Assembly (NCBI GenBank): GCA_000697335.1
Contig: JNEM01011901.1
Span: 1 to 12,183, forward strand
Source: Conidiobolus incongruus B7586
Lineage: Eukaryota > Entomophthoromycota > Entomophthoromycetes > Entomophthorales > Conidiobolaceae
Direction: 5' to 3'
DNA length: 12,183 nt
Below the pieces are notes generated by a model, which was not told the origin of the DNA, ran no database searches, and was given only the letters and a program-made list of their open reading frames with translations. The position numbers were made by a program, and so were the translations under genes. Each line of letters begins with the position of its first letter. The first letter of the stretch is position 1. Below, in pieces: positions 1-10,583 of the stretch.

Positions 1-416
1 TAATTAAATTAAACAACCAATTTTAAAAAATTAATTTTTTAATCAAAAAAATTATTATATATATATATATAATTTAAAACTATTTATTTTCTTATTTGCT
101 TTGTATATATTTTTTTATTTGAAACTAATAATATGTTTGAAAAATCAGAAATTAAAAAATTTCCTATTTCTTCAATTCTATAGTATTAATATTTATTACA
201 TTTATTTTAAAATTTAATTTTATTTGAATCTATTTCACAATCAAAACTTAAAATATTATGAAGTAGATATAACCAAAAACTAATTTATTTTTCATATATT
301 ATCTTTATACTAAACCATATTAATTATTAAAATTAATACAAAATAATACTTCATAAGTGAATGGATTGTAAATTAAAAAGTTTTAATAATGATTAAAATC
401 AATTATATTTTGAAAA
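1..416. other. AT-rich 3' flank of the alpha-COP gene
   Basis: No coding potential is visible on either strand. The stretch must contain the 3' UTR and polyadenylation site of the minus-strand alpha-COP gene. A minus-strand AATAAA (plus-strand TTTATT at 284-289) lies about 130 nt past the stop codon and is a reasonable poly(A) signal. In DNA this AT-rich such hexamers are common, so the assignment is weak. Confidence 0.5.
56..71. repeat. (TA)8 microsatellite
   Basis: Uninterrupted alternating TA run of 16 bases inside AT-rich intergenic DNA. It is a simple repeat with no evident function. Confidence 0.85.
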
Positions 417-3400
417 TTAAATCACTCTCAAGCCAGTGCCGTTAGAGCCAATCTGACTAAGTTGACAGATAGTACAGAGTTGATCCTGGAATTCGGGTAG
501 GTAAGATGCTTTGCAATAGCCACACTGGACAGAAGGAGATCCCTGGTAGATGGGGACCAAAGATTTGGCACACACCACGAAGGGGTTGTATTGATCGTAG
601 TTGATTGCCACCTCGTCTCTGGGAGTGCGTTCCGACACCTGTTGAATTTGCTTGGCTTGCGTCGAAAGCTTGGGATTGGGTCCCAATTCGAGTAGTCGGC
701 GGGAGAACAGGGAGGCTGTGACGAAATTCTTATTCTTGAAGTTAAGAGTCATGGCTAAGTTGATTGTGATAATGGAGTGTTTAGGGTCGAGTTGGCAATG
801 GGTGAAGTAAGCCGCAAGCTCGAGAGCACGCTTGAGTCCTTCGGGGTCGGAGGTGGGTGTTTCACGACGGGCTCTGTCAATGGTCAAACCAAGGATATAT
901 TCTCTACAGATTTCAATCATTTGTTGGACTTCCTCGGCATCGGAACTATTTTCAGCTACCAAGAGAGGAATGGAATGAAGTAGATTTAAGAAAGTTTCAG
1001 TGGCTTCAACGGGTTTGTTAGCGTTAAAGAGACGATATCCTTCTTTGAGTTTAGCTAGAAGGGCTTGGAAGTTATTGACATTGATGGGACGCATTTGTGA
1101 TCTGTTAGTTTCTTCAGGATTGCGACGAAGTGGGAAAGTTTGAGATGGAAGAGATGAGTTAGATATTAAGTAGGATTGAGAGGCTTGGTATAAGCTTAAG
1201 AACAGAGGTTTCAAAGGAGCAAAGTTAACAACACCAATTTGACGATTCAAAAGCTGCATAGCAGTTTCGAAAGAGCCAGCGGTAACATGATCAGCGGGGA
1301 GAGGAGAGTTACGAACCCAAATTTCGAGAGGATTGGCTTCACTGCTAGGCATTGTGAATCCGGTGCTTTGGAGACCACTGACAAGTTCACGATCGATATC
1401 TTCATCAATTTGAAGCTCGGGATCCATACCCCAACCTCCAGCATCTTCTTCATCCTCTTCATCACCATAAAGGTTATCTTCGGCATCAAATGTACCAGAT
1501 CCAATATTGGCATCATTAAGAGCATCATCACCATCACCCCAAGCACCAGTGGCATCTTCGCCGTCTTCATCATCATCAAATTGAGTATGCTTAGCGTTAT
1601 TGGCTTCGTAAGAGGCAAAGAATCTATCAAAGACACTCTTGGATACGTTAAGTAAGGGCCAATTACCGTGAGGTTCGCTTGAAATAGGAGCAAGGGGCTT
1701 CAAGGGACCTGAAGTAGTAGGAAGTTTGGCCAAAACTTCGGGAGAGATTTCACAAGCTTCAGCAATAGCTTGAGCTTCGTCATCTAAGCCATGGTTTTTG
1801 GCAGTTAAATAAGCCAAAACATCTAAATAAATGAATTAACATACAAAAATAGCAAGTTAAACTATAATGAGTATTACATTTGCCAGAAGCCTTCAAAACT
1901 TTGATCTGTTCGGTAGCATCATCGATCAAAAGAGAGGTTTGGTAAAGGGAGGCATAGTCACCGCGTAAATCAGCAATTTTTTGCATTTTCTTAACCTTTT
2001 CTAGATCACCAGTAATGAAGTATAAGAAAGTTAATTTATCCAAATTCTTAACACGTTGGTGGCACACTTCAACAACCTATATAAAAATAGTGTTATATAA
2101 TTGATATTAGAGGAGAAAATATTAATAATTACCTGGACATTACCATGGTCAAGAGCGTGAGCAGCTAACTTAATCCAACATCCATCATCGTTCAATTCTT
2201 TAGCTGAGCTCAAAGCAGCTTCAATATTACCGCATTCTAAAGCCAATTCAAAGCGGGTACGTTCATCCTTAATGAAATGGAGAGCAATTTCAGAGTATCC
2301 CTTTTTGCGCAAATAAGCAATGATAGATTGTCCAACCAAGTTGGAGTGCTTGATGGCGTGAAGAACTTTATCATATTCGTGATTGATGAGAGCAAGTTTG
2401 AACTTATATTCAGCAGGATCGATAGGTAAAATCTGGGGCTGGGCTTCACGATCAAGATAGTGAACTTTGGTGCCTTGAACTCTAGTAAGGTAGATGGGTT
2501 GATCCAAAGTACAGATAATGCCGGAATCGCCTTGAGGTAAAACGTATTTAAGGTGATTCAAAGTAGTGAATAAAAATACACCTACAGGGTCCCAAGCACC
2601 TCCCTTGACACGAATGGTTTCATGTATTTGGCATAACTGAGTTAGATTCTTAGTGGCCAAAGTAACCAAGTGCTTACTTAATAAAGCGACATTGTTGCCA
2701 TCAGGTGACCAAACAGCATATTTGACATTGGAAACATTAATGGTAGCAACATCTTTACGTTGTTGGACATCAAATAAAGTGACTTGAGTGGGAGATACGA
2801 GAAGCAAATTACCACCAGGAGCCGACAAGATATCTGTGACAGGATTAGGAAGCTTAATTTGTTTAATAGGTTTTGAGTCTAAGTCTCTAATTTCTAATTG
2901 TTGAGATTCAACATCCAAAACAGCAAATCTATTTCTACCGGTGAAAAGAGCAGCATTTCCTGAGCCCTTGATAGCTGTTCCAGGTTCATCAGAGCGGTTG
3001 GAATTGCGATAAAGTTCAAAAGTACCACCTGAATCAGATTGGAAAGTCAGTAAAGTGGTATTGTCAACAGGGTTGAAAGATAGAGTTCTAGGAAGTTGAG
3101 AATAAGCGCCGCCTTGACGACGAATAGTGATGAGGGGATTATCACTCTTAGCACCAAAATCTTGAATTCTAACATGGTTTTGACGGACATATAAGAGAAC
3201 ATTTTGAGAAGGACTGAGGGCCATAGCTGGTCTTTCTCTATCCAATTTGAAGATAACTAAACCAGAATCATGACCAGCTGCAAACAGATTGAGTTCAGGA
3301 TGAGCAGCAAGTACCCAAAATCGATCGCTTTCCCTACGGAAGGTTTGGATCAAGGTACGCTTGGACATATCCCAAACGCGAATAGTTTTATCTTCACTGT

Positions 3401-4365
3401 TTGATAACATTAATTCATGTCTAGGATGGAATAAAACACATGAAACATTGTTGTAATGCCCACGGCAGGTATCGACTTCCCAAGCCTTGTTGTCATTCAT
3501 TCTCCAAACCTTAACTTGACGATCATCACCACCAGATATGAGGAGAGGTAAAGTAGGATGGAAATCAACCCAATTGATACCCTTAGTGTGACCTTCTAAT
3601 ACAAATTTCACAGAAACATCAGTGTTACCGAATACATCAGCGGAAGGAGCAAGAGATCTGAGCGCCTCTTCCTCGGTGTTTCTAGGAGTATAAGAATAAT
3701 TCTTTTTTCTGAGTTCAGAAATATCCCAAACACGAATAGTAAGATCTAAACAAGCTGAAGCGATTAAATCTTCAGTGGGATGGAATCTAGCGCACATAAC
3801 ATAGTGGTTATGACCGGTTAATACTGAGATACAGTTACGAGATTGCCAATTCCAAATTCTGATTGTTTGATCGTCAGAAGCACTCATAATCCAGGGATAT
3901 TCGTGATGAAATACCACAGTACGAATATAATCAACGTGACCTGTAAGTGTGAATAAGCAGCGACGAGTTTTGATGTTCCAAACTTTAATTTTTCTATCAT
4001 CACCTCCGGATACAAAAATATCTTGAGTAGGATGGAAAGCAATACCACGAACAGGACCTGATTAAATAAATAATGTTAAATATAATTCTGAAGTAAAATA
4101 TTAAATACATCATCTACCTTCATGCTCATCAAAACGCTCTAAAAGGGTACCCATTCTATAATCCCAAAGTTGGATAGAACCATTATGAAGGGATGAAAGT
4201 ACCCAAGGTCTTTTAGGATGGAAAGCAATACCCTTGACACGATTGCTTTTCGATTCAAACTAGTAAAAAATAACGAGTTAATGTCAGTTCAAAAATAAGG
4301 GATATAAAAGCAATATATAAATAAATAGATATTGATTGAATACTAACCTTCGTTAACATCTTCAT
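417..4365 (-). CDS. COP1: Coatomer subunit alpha (alpha-COP), complete, five exons
   Basis: Alpha-COP is the large outer-coat subunit of COPI vesicles. It pairs with beta'-COP and epsilon-COP and captures dilysine (KKxx/KxKxx) cargo for Golgi-to-ER retrieval. Exons on the minus strand: 4365-4348, 4259-4118, 4057-2133, 2076-1878, 1822-417. The four GT-AG introns are 88, 60, 56 and 55 nt. The joined frame is 3690 nt (1229 aa plus TAA); human alpha-COP is about 1224 aa. The protein starts MKMLTK, like the yeast protein. A WD40 propeller covers about residues 1-320, followed by the coatomer WD-associated/alpha-solenoid region (about 330-760), an acidic linker (about 843-889) and the COPI_C domain to the end. 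Residues R13, K15, R57, D96 and D115 fall where the dilysine-binding pocket of alpha/beta'-COP is known. The C terminus has CxxC pairs at C1195/C1198 and C1211/C1214. The 18-nt first exon is easily missed; it is supported by an exact phase fit and the conserved N terminus. The gene is divergent from the PEF gene. Confidence 0.97.
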
Positions 4366-4827
4366 CTTGAATAATTAAAATGAATAGGATAATTGAAATG
4401 TAGAATCTGTTGGAGAAATTGATAAAGTATTATTTATTAATTGATTATAAAAATAAAACACTATTAATAATTGAATCCAATACTAATATATATTTTAAAT
4501 TTTATAGGTTGATAGTTGATTAATCTTTTGAATATTTAAAGAAACATTCAATGAAATAATTAAGTTAAAAGGTGTTAATGTGATGGATGGTAAATTATAA
4601 CTTGTGAATTAGACTATGGCAATGATTTTGTGATGTCAATGGATGATTCTGATTTGGTAATTAGATTCATTTAGCAAATGATTATTAACTTCGTGGTCAT
4701 TGAATAAATTGAATATAGATGACAAAGTCCAAATTATCTATTTAATCCCATAAAACTGACTGCTCTTTTCAAATTAAAGCACGAATTATAATATAAAAAT
4801 TGATTATAAAATTAAAATCATCACAAA
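4366..4827. promoter_or_regulatory. Shared divergent promoter interval (alpha-COP / PEF)
   Basis: This 462-bp interval separates the two divergent start codons, so it must hold both core promoters and 5' UTRs. The PEF start has an A-rich upstream context (CACAAA before ATG). The alpha-COP start is followed two codons later by a second in-frame ATG, the position at which the human protein starts. I see no clear TATA element that stands out from the AT background and no coding sequence. Confidence 0.6.
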
Positions 4828-5743
4828 ATGAACAATCAAGGTTATCCACCTCCAAGCTCTGGTTATCAACAAGGTCATCCTCCTCCACCAAACTCTGGAT
4901 ACCAACAAGGCTATCAACAGGGATATCAACAAGGATATAACCAACCTCCCCCTCAATCCCCAAGCCAGGCCAATCCATATCAAAGTAACCCTACTTCTAG
5001 TAGCAATGGTAAAGCTATTAATATTAAATATTCAACCTTTAAATAACTTTTTTATTTGCAGATATGCAACTTATGTCCTTTTTCAGAATGGTTGACACGT
5101 AATTATAATACTTTATTTCAATAATATTCAGTAAACTTATTAAATAATATAGAGACGGAAGTGGTCAAATTTCCGCCATCGAATTACAACGCGCTTTAAT
5201 TAATGGGGATTGGACCCCATTCAGTATTGAAACTGTATGTCTTCTAATAGATCTCTTCGACCGCGATTTCTCAGGTACACTGGATTTCAACGAATTTCGC
5301 GGAGTCTGGGGTTATTTGGAGCAATGGCGTCAACTATTCTTCCAGTTTGATAGGGATAGATCTGGATTTTTGGATCAGCAGGAACTTGGTCAAGCTTTGA
5401 GAGCTTTTGGTTTCCCTGTCAAGGACCAGTTTATCAGTAATTTGGTTAGAAAATTCAACAAACATGGTATGTTTTTTTTGGATTATGAATATTTATAAGT
5501 TAATTTAACTTTTATTGTAGCAAGTCGCATTACCGGTCGTCCCATTACTCAACATATCAACTTTGATACTTTTATCAGGAGCTGCGTTGAAGTCAAACTT
5601 GCTAACGATCGCTTCAGAGCTAACGACCCTCAAAATAAGGGCACCATTACCTTAACTTATGACCAGGTAAATATACCATTGATCCTATATATTTTATTAT
5701 CTAATATACTTTATAGTTTATGGATATTGTAGCTATTAAATAA
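4828..5743 (+). CDS. PEF1: Penta-EF-hand calcium-binding protein (PDCD6/ALG-2, Pef1 type), complete, five exons
   Basis: PEF proteins are Ca2+ sensors that dimerise through their fifth EF-hand; animal ALG-2 acts at ER exit sites and in ESCRT-linked repair. Exons: 4828-5008, 5062-5098, 5153-5466, 5521-5666, 5717-5743. Introns are 53, 54, 54 and 50 nt, all GT-AG. The joined frame is 705 nt (234 aa, TAA stop). Residues 1-60 form a Gly/Tyr/Gln/Pro-rich tail with GYQQ repeats, typical of the family. EF1 loop is at 72-83 (DTDGSGQISAIE), EF2 at 109-120 (DRDFSGTLDFNE) and EF3 at 139-150 (DRDRSGFLDQQE); all three look Ca2+-competent. EF4 (about 175-195) is about 8 residues longer than in ALG-2 and lacks the calcium ligands. 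EF5 (about 213-224) has Tyr instead of Glu at its last position. The nine-codon last exon (ending FMDIVAIK) matches the family C terminus (human YLSMVFSIV). A possible AATAAA lies at 5854-5859. Confidence 0.95.
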
Positions 5744-5769
5744 ATTATATGTTGTCTTTCATCATATTT

Positions 5770-7930
5770 GAATTATCCAATGAATATCATTATATCAATC
5801 ATATTGACAGATTGATATTTTTGGTAAATTGAGAATTGTGGAAAATGATTTTCAATAAATGAGGGGACTATGATTCCAGAATTGAATATTTAATTCAACT
5901 AAGTTATTCAATTTGCAGATTATTTTTTATTTAATATTTTTATTTTGGGTTAACCAAATAAAATGTTATTTATTTGTTTACTTGATTAATATTGTTTTAT
6001 ATAATATTATTTGATTAATATAGTTTAATTTTTCAAATCAATTTTTCATTTTATCCTCTTAATTGATGGTCTCAATATTCATTTTTAAGTTATCTGAATA
6101 ATCTATACTTATAATGATTGCTGTCAAATATATTATTCACTCAATTCAAGTTTTAAATTAATATAGTCATTTGTTAAATTAATTGGAATATCAATTTATT
6201 ATGTTTAAATTTCAATACTAATATTTTCCTTATTTATAATATCATACCAAGATATTCAGCGAATATGGAGCAATCGGATATTTATTGTTGAGAAAAACAT
6301 TTAAACATTCAAAGAAATTGAAAAATTAATTTTGAATTTAATAATAAAAATAATCTGTATAATTTATTTATGATTTCAATTGAATTAAACAATATTATAA
6401 TTCAATCATCTTTGAAAAAACTAAATTTATTAATATATTTTATAGTATTCAAAAATAAGATCTGCCTTATCTGAATCTTATTTTCCTATGTGTCTATTTA
6501 TAAATTAACAATATGTAGTACTGCACTATATAATTGCTATAAACTCATTTATTATCAGAATTTTTTAACTTCAAAATAATATTTTATAATAACCTATCAA
6601 CAAATATATTAAATATAGTTTATCTATAATTTATTCAAATAAAATTTGCTGTAACATAAGTCGATAGTGTAGCCAAATCAAAAATCTCAATAACCTAGTT
6701 TAAAACATATTGTGGATTTAATTAATTAACCAAAATATTAATATTCACTGTCATATTATCAAACTAATTGAATCAATTTATATTATCCAACTTTTGAATT
6801 AATTTTGTTGTATATCGAATTCAATCCATCCAAAGGTATTTCATATAACAAACTTTACAAAATCCCAAATTCGATATTAGTTCATCTTTATTACATATTA
6901 ACTGTGTAAATTCTGTCAATAGACAATTCTGATGATATGTTGCAAGACATGATTCATTGGGACATAATATTATCTAATAGGTTATGGAATCAGTATTGTT
7001 TTATGAAGATAGTAGATTGAATTATTACAGAATCATGATAAAGTTTATCACATAGTTTACAATTTGGTTCATCGGGTAATGGTATTAGATCTAATAAATC
7101 GGGTAGTTAGTAGAGTCAGCCTGTGAAACAAAATTAAATACCTTTCAAATGATCAATACAAAATTTATCAGGAAAAATCTCTTCCAACCCTTGAACCAAA
7201 TGAGATTGATTACTTGTCAATTCATGATGAGAATTAACTTATTCAATCATTTTAATATATGTACTAGGATCAAAAGCAGCAACTTTTAAATGATATTTTT
7301 TATAGTGTCACACCTACCAAATGTAGTAATATTTTATATTTTAATTGGATTCTTTTTTCATTTGGTGAATTTTTTAATCAAGTGGTATATGTGATAATTT
7401 TGGTTTGGATTTTGAAAAGCTCATTCGAAATATTAGTAAAATGTCACTATTAAAGTCAATCGTCATGATATAGCTCGCCTACAGGGCTGCTAATTTAATT
7501 GAAAAAATTATGAATTATTAGGTTGTAATTTCTAAGCAAATGGTAAATACTTGTTAAGGATTGAGCATTGTATTGAATTACCAATATTGATGTCGTTTGG
7601 TCTTATTAGCTCCACTTATCACTTCTCAATTATATTGTCTGATCGGATGATGAGTCTGGTTGTTATAGCTAATATAGCATTTGCCATTGTGTATAGTGCT
7701 TTGAGGTTGAATGAAGTAGCAATAATGAATTTTGAAGTCTGTAATGCAACTCGGATATATTTTTTGTATTACATTTATGTGATAATTTTGATTAAAGGAT
7801 TAACACTACAAATCCTACTTATTTGGAGGGTTTTGTATTGTGGGAATTTTGAAATATTAAATAATAATTATTATATACTATGTTTCAAAGACCTTGATAA
7901 AATCCAATATGATTTAAAATTAGTGTATAT
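5770..7930 (-). mobile_element. Ty3/gypsy-like retrotransposon pol fossil, heavily broken
   Basis: An old, non-functional minus-strand remnant. Short stretches resemble successive parts of a gypsy pol, in the expected order: end of reverse transcriptase (about 7930-7830), RNase H (about 7770-7560), the linker and zinc-binding N-terminal part of integrase (about 7080-6920), the segment after it (about 6890-6820), and a piece of integrase core (about 5870-5780). GC rises to about 32-33% over 7081-7140 and 7561-7620, against about 9% in the emptiest spacer, as expected for former coding DNA. All frames are interrupted many times (tens of breaks), so it is ancient. The integrase core piece lies about 1 kb from the zinc-binding part, much more than usual, which suggests AT-rich DNA inserted in between. 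No LTRs, primer-binding site or gag were recognised. Family assignment rests on remembered motif patterns, not on a search. The 129-codon plus-strand frame at 7551-7940 is its antisense shadow. Confidence 0.45.
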
Positions 7931-8749
7931 ATTAATTTAATCTATTATATCATACAAATGTAATAGAGAGCTGAAATTCATTGAAGATCGATGTGATAAA
8001 AAGGCATATTGTAAAACTAAGTTAAATATATTGAAATATTCATATTAACGTTTGACACTGTTGATTATAAAATATCTAATATTTTGCAAAACTTGTTATT
8101 TGAACCATTAAACTAGAGAAATGTAGTTTATAAAATTAAGATTTTTTTGAAGGTATAATATAAGAATATTCAGTAGAAATTTTATATACTAGTATATAAA
8201 TAAAAATATAATGAATGATTTAAGTATATTAAAATTGTCATGCTTTATAAGTTATCAATAAAATTTAAAATATTAATATATAGAAGTATATTAAGCAATT
8301 AAATGAGATTAATATGAGTTAAAACACATTTAAATGATCTTTTAATAAAAAATATGGAATTTATATTATATTATTACTTGACTCCATGTGATTAATATTA
8401 TGTTTTAGTAATTGTTTTCAAGTAACATAAGAAAATTGGTAATAAAATAATATTTATATATAAAAGGAAGAAAATGGAGGCGGTATAGTTATCAGAACAA
8501 AAGATTAAATAAAAAAAATATTGAAATATGTTATAAAAATTACATTGAAATTCAATGATATTATGAATTTAATTGTGTAATAAATCCTAAAAATGTTATA
8601 TTATTAATATGAATACACTCTTTAAAAAAATAAAGTTTAATAATAATTAATAAAATAAATTTACCTAAATTAAATGAATAAGATAATAATAAAAACAAAA
8701 GGTGAACAATAATTAAAGGATAAAAAAGAGTATATTGTAAAAAGGAAAA
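7931..8749. other. AT-rich spacer, nothing recognised
   Basis: Frames on both strands are short and low-complexity. No tRNA, rRNA, clear repeat or conserved protein motif was seen. It may include a further-decayed upstream part of the neighbouring retroelement fossil, but nothing in it can be identified. Confidence 0.5.
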
Positions 8750-8963
8750 AAATACTTGGATAGTCGCGGCAAAGTTTCAGGAGCCAATTGAAGCTTAAAA
8801 TAACTTCAAAATGAGGTATTAAAATTGAAGAGCCATGAAGTTTACAACTGATAAAAAAATACAGAAGATTAAGAAATGGTGTTGGTTTCTAATTTACAGT
8901 TTTGAATCAAACAAATTTAAACTTAATACCAGCAGGTATTTGGCCTCATAAGGTTATAAAGAA
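8750..8963. other. GC-richer 3' flank of ATG8, unassigned
   Basis: This stretch sits directly downstream of the ATG8 stop codon. It is less AT-rich than the spacer around it: hand count of 8761-8820 gives 23 G/C in 60. It probably includes the ATG8 3' UTR. A minus-strand frame of roughly 70 codons is open here but has no good start codon and no motif I recognise, so I do not call it a gene. Confidence 0.4.
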
Positions 8964-9501
<538 letters not shown>

Positions 9502-9680
9502 CTTAGTTTAATTGTTCTTAAAAAATATTAAAAAAAAGAAATAAATTTAATAAAATTGAAATTGATTATTATAAAAAAAAGGGATTAACAATGATTAATA
9601 ATATTTAAAAAAAATTTCTAATTCTTTAATTAATAATATTATAATTTCCTTTTTGTACACTTGGTCATTTTCAGTTGATG

Positions 9681-9866
9681 CAAATGGGCCAATCAGTGGG
9701 GGAATTCATCGAACAGTCACTCAAATAAAATGAATTAATATAAAGGAATCTGATAATTCGATTGGTTATTAGTAAGGCTTAATTGTGATTGGGGGTTGTT
9801 TCAAATGGACCAATCGTTGATTGCCTTGATTTTATGAATAAATTAATTGAGGTTCTATCATCCAAT
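9681..9866. promoter_or_regulatory. CCAAT-box cluster upstream of ATG8
   Basis: Five CCAAT pentamers lie 188-365 bp upstream of the ATG8 start codon: plus strand at 9689-9693, 9810-9814 and 9862-9866; minus strand (ATTGG) at 9761-9765 and 9788-9792. Two of them sit in a near-identical 15-mer, CAAATGGGCCAATCA (9682) and CAAATGGACCAATCG (9803). Local GC is high for intergenic DNA (27 of 60 in 9661-9720). CCAAT is the site of the NF-Y/HAP complex, which regulates many fungal genes. Binding here is inferred. Confidence 0.5.
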
Positions 9867-9869
9867 CAA

Positions 9870-10580
9870 TAAATCACACCAGTCTTATTTGATCTTATAT
9901 TGATTTCTATGAAATGATATCATTTAATAAGCATATAATTAATCTAATATTTAATGATTTTAGCCGACATTAATAATATATATTGAAATCATAACTTGAT
10001 TTTTAACTAGGGAATATTTGTATATTTGATCTTTAAAGATTAAGCTAAGCATTTTTTACCTGATCCTTAAAGTAACAATTCAGATAGAATAGGGTTGAAT
10101 TAATTATTATCAATCAAATCCTATAAAATTTTATAGATAAATTACGAAATTATTACGTTAAAATAAAGTTTATAGATAAAATTATGGAATGAAAGAAAAC
10201 AAAATACTGAAACTTTATTTGAAAGATTCTAGCTAAAATTTAGGTTTATTAATCCAAAAATTTTCAAAGATATCCAAATTTTGAAATATCTTCAAGGTTA
10301 ATGATTTATTCGATAAAAGAGAATTTGAAAAATTGTTTAGACCCTGAATTGTTTATTAACGATTCTTATTGATTATAATACAATATTAAAATTGGATCAT
10401 TTGATCTTTAAATGTATTTTTCGTTTGAATGTTGGAATGCAATTGATTAAGTAATTCATTTTATGATACTCACATAGAAGAAATTTGATCAGATTTTTCT
10501 AAATTTTGTTGAATAAAAATTCAATATCATTACCATTAAAAATATTATTTCATAAATCACAAACGTTTACCTGAATACTT
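9870..10580. other. AT-rich spacer between ATG8 promoter and retroelement remnant
   Basis: No intact reading frame or RNA gene was recognised. Part of it may be the decayed reverse-transcriptase portion belonging to the RNase H remnant that follows, but no stretch is clear enough to assign. Confidence 0.4.
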
Positions 10581-10583
10581 TGA

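Noticed and set aside
777-1693. Open frames on both strands inside the alpha-COP last exon (777-983, 1239-1655, 1247-1693)
   Set aside because: They overlap a strongly conserved coding exon in other frames and have no family resemblance; they are shadows.
2237-2455. 72-codon minus-strand frame within alpha-COP exon 3
   Set aside because: It is a different frame over a conserved exon, with no independent support.
4690-4715. Possible ER-stress element (CCACG on the minus strand near a CAAT-like motif) in the alpha-COP/PEF promoter
   Set aside because: The spacing and the CCAAT half do not match the known consensus CCAAT-N9-CCACG.
4769-4978. Minus-strand 69-codon frame opposite PEF exon 1
   Set aside because: It is the antisense of the repetitive GYQQ/proline-rich coding region, which tends to be open in several frames.
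7091-7141. Intron-like 51-nt pattern on the minus strand (GTATTT start, TACTAAC, TTAG end), suggesting a spliced host gene
   Set aside because: The flanking sequence resembles retroelement integrase and is interrupted on both sides, so a living host gene is unlikely. The match to splice signals may be chance.
7551-7940. 129-codon plus-strand open frame with hydrophobic segments
   Set aside because: It opens with TTG, matches no family I know, and lies antisense to the RNase H and reverse-transcriptase remnants of the minus-strand fossil. Its hydrophobic look follows from AT-rich antisense sequence.
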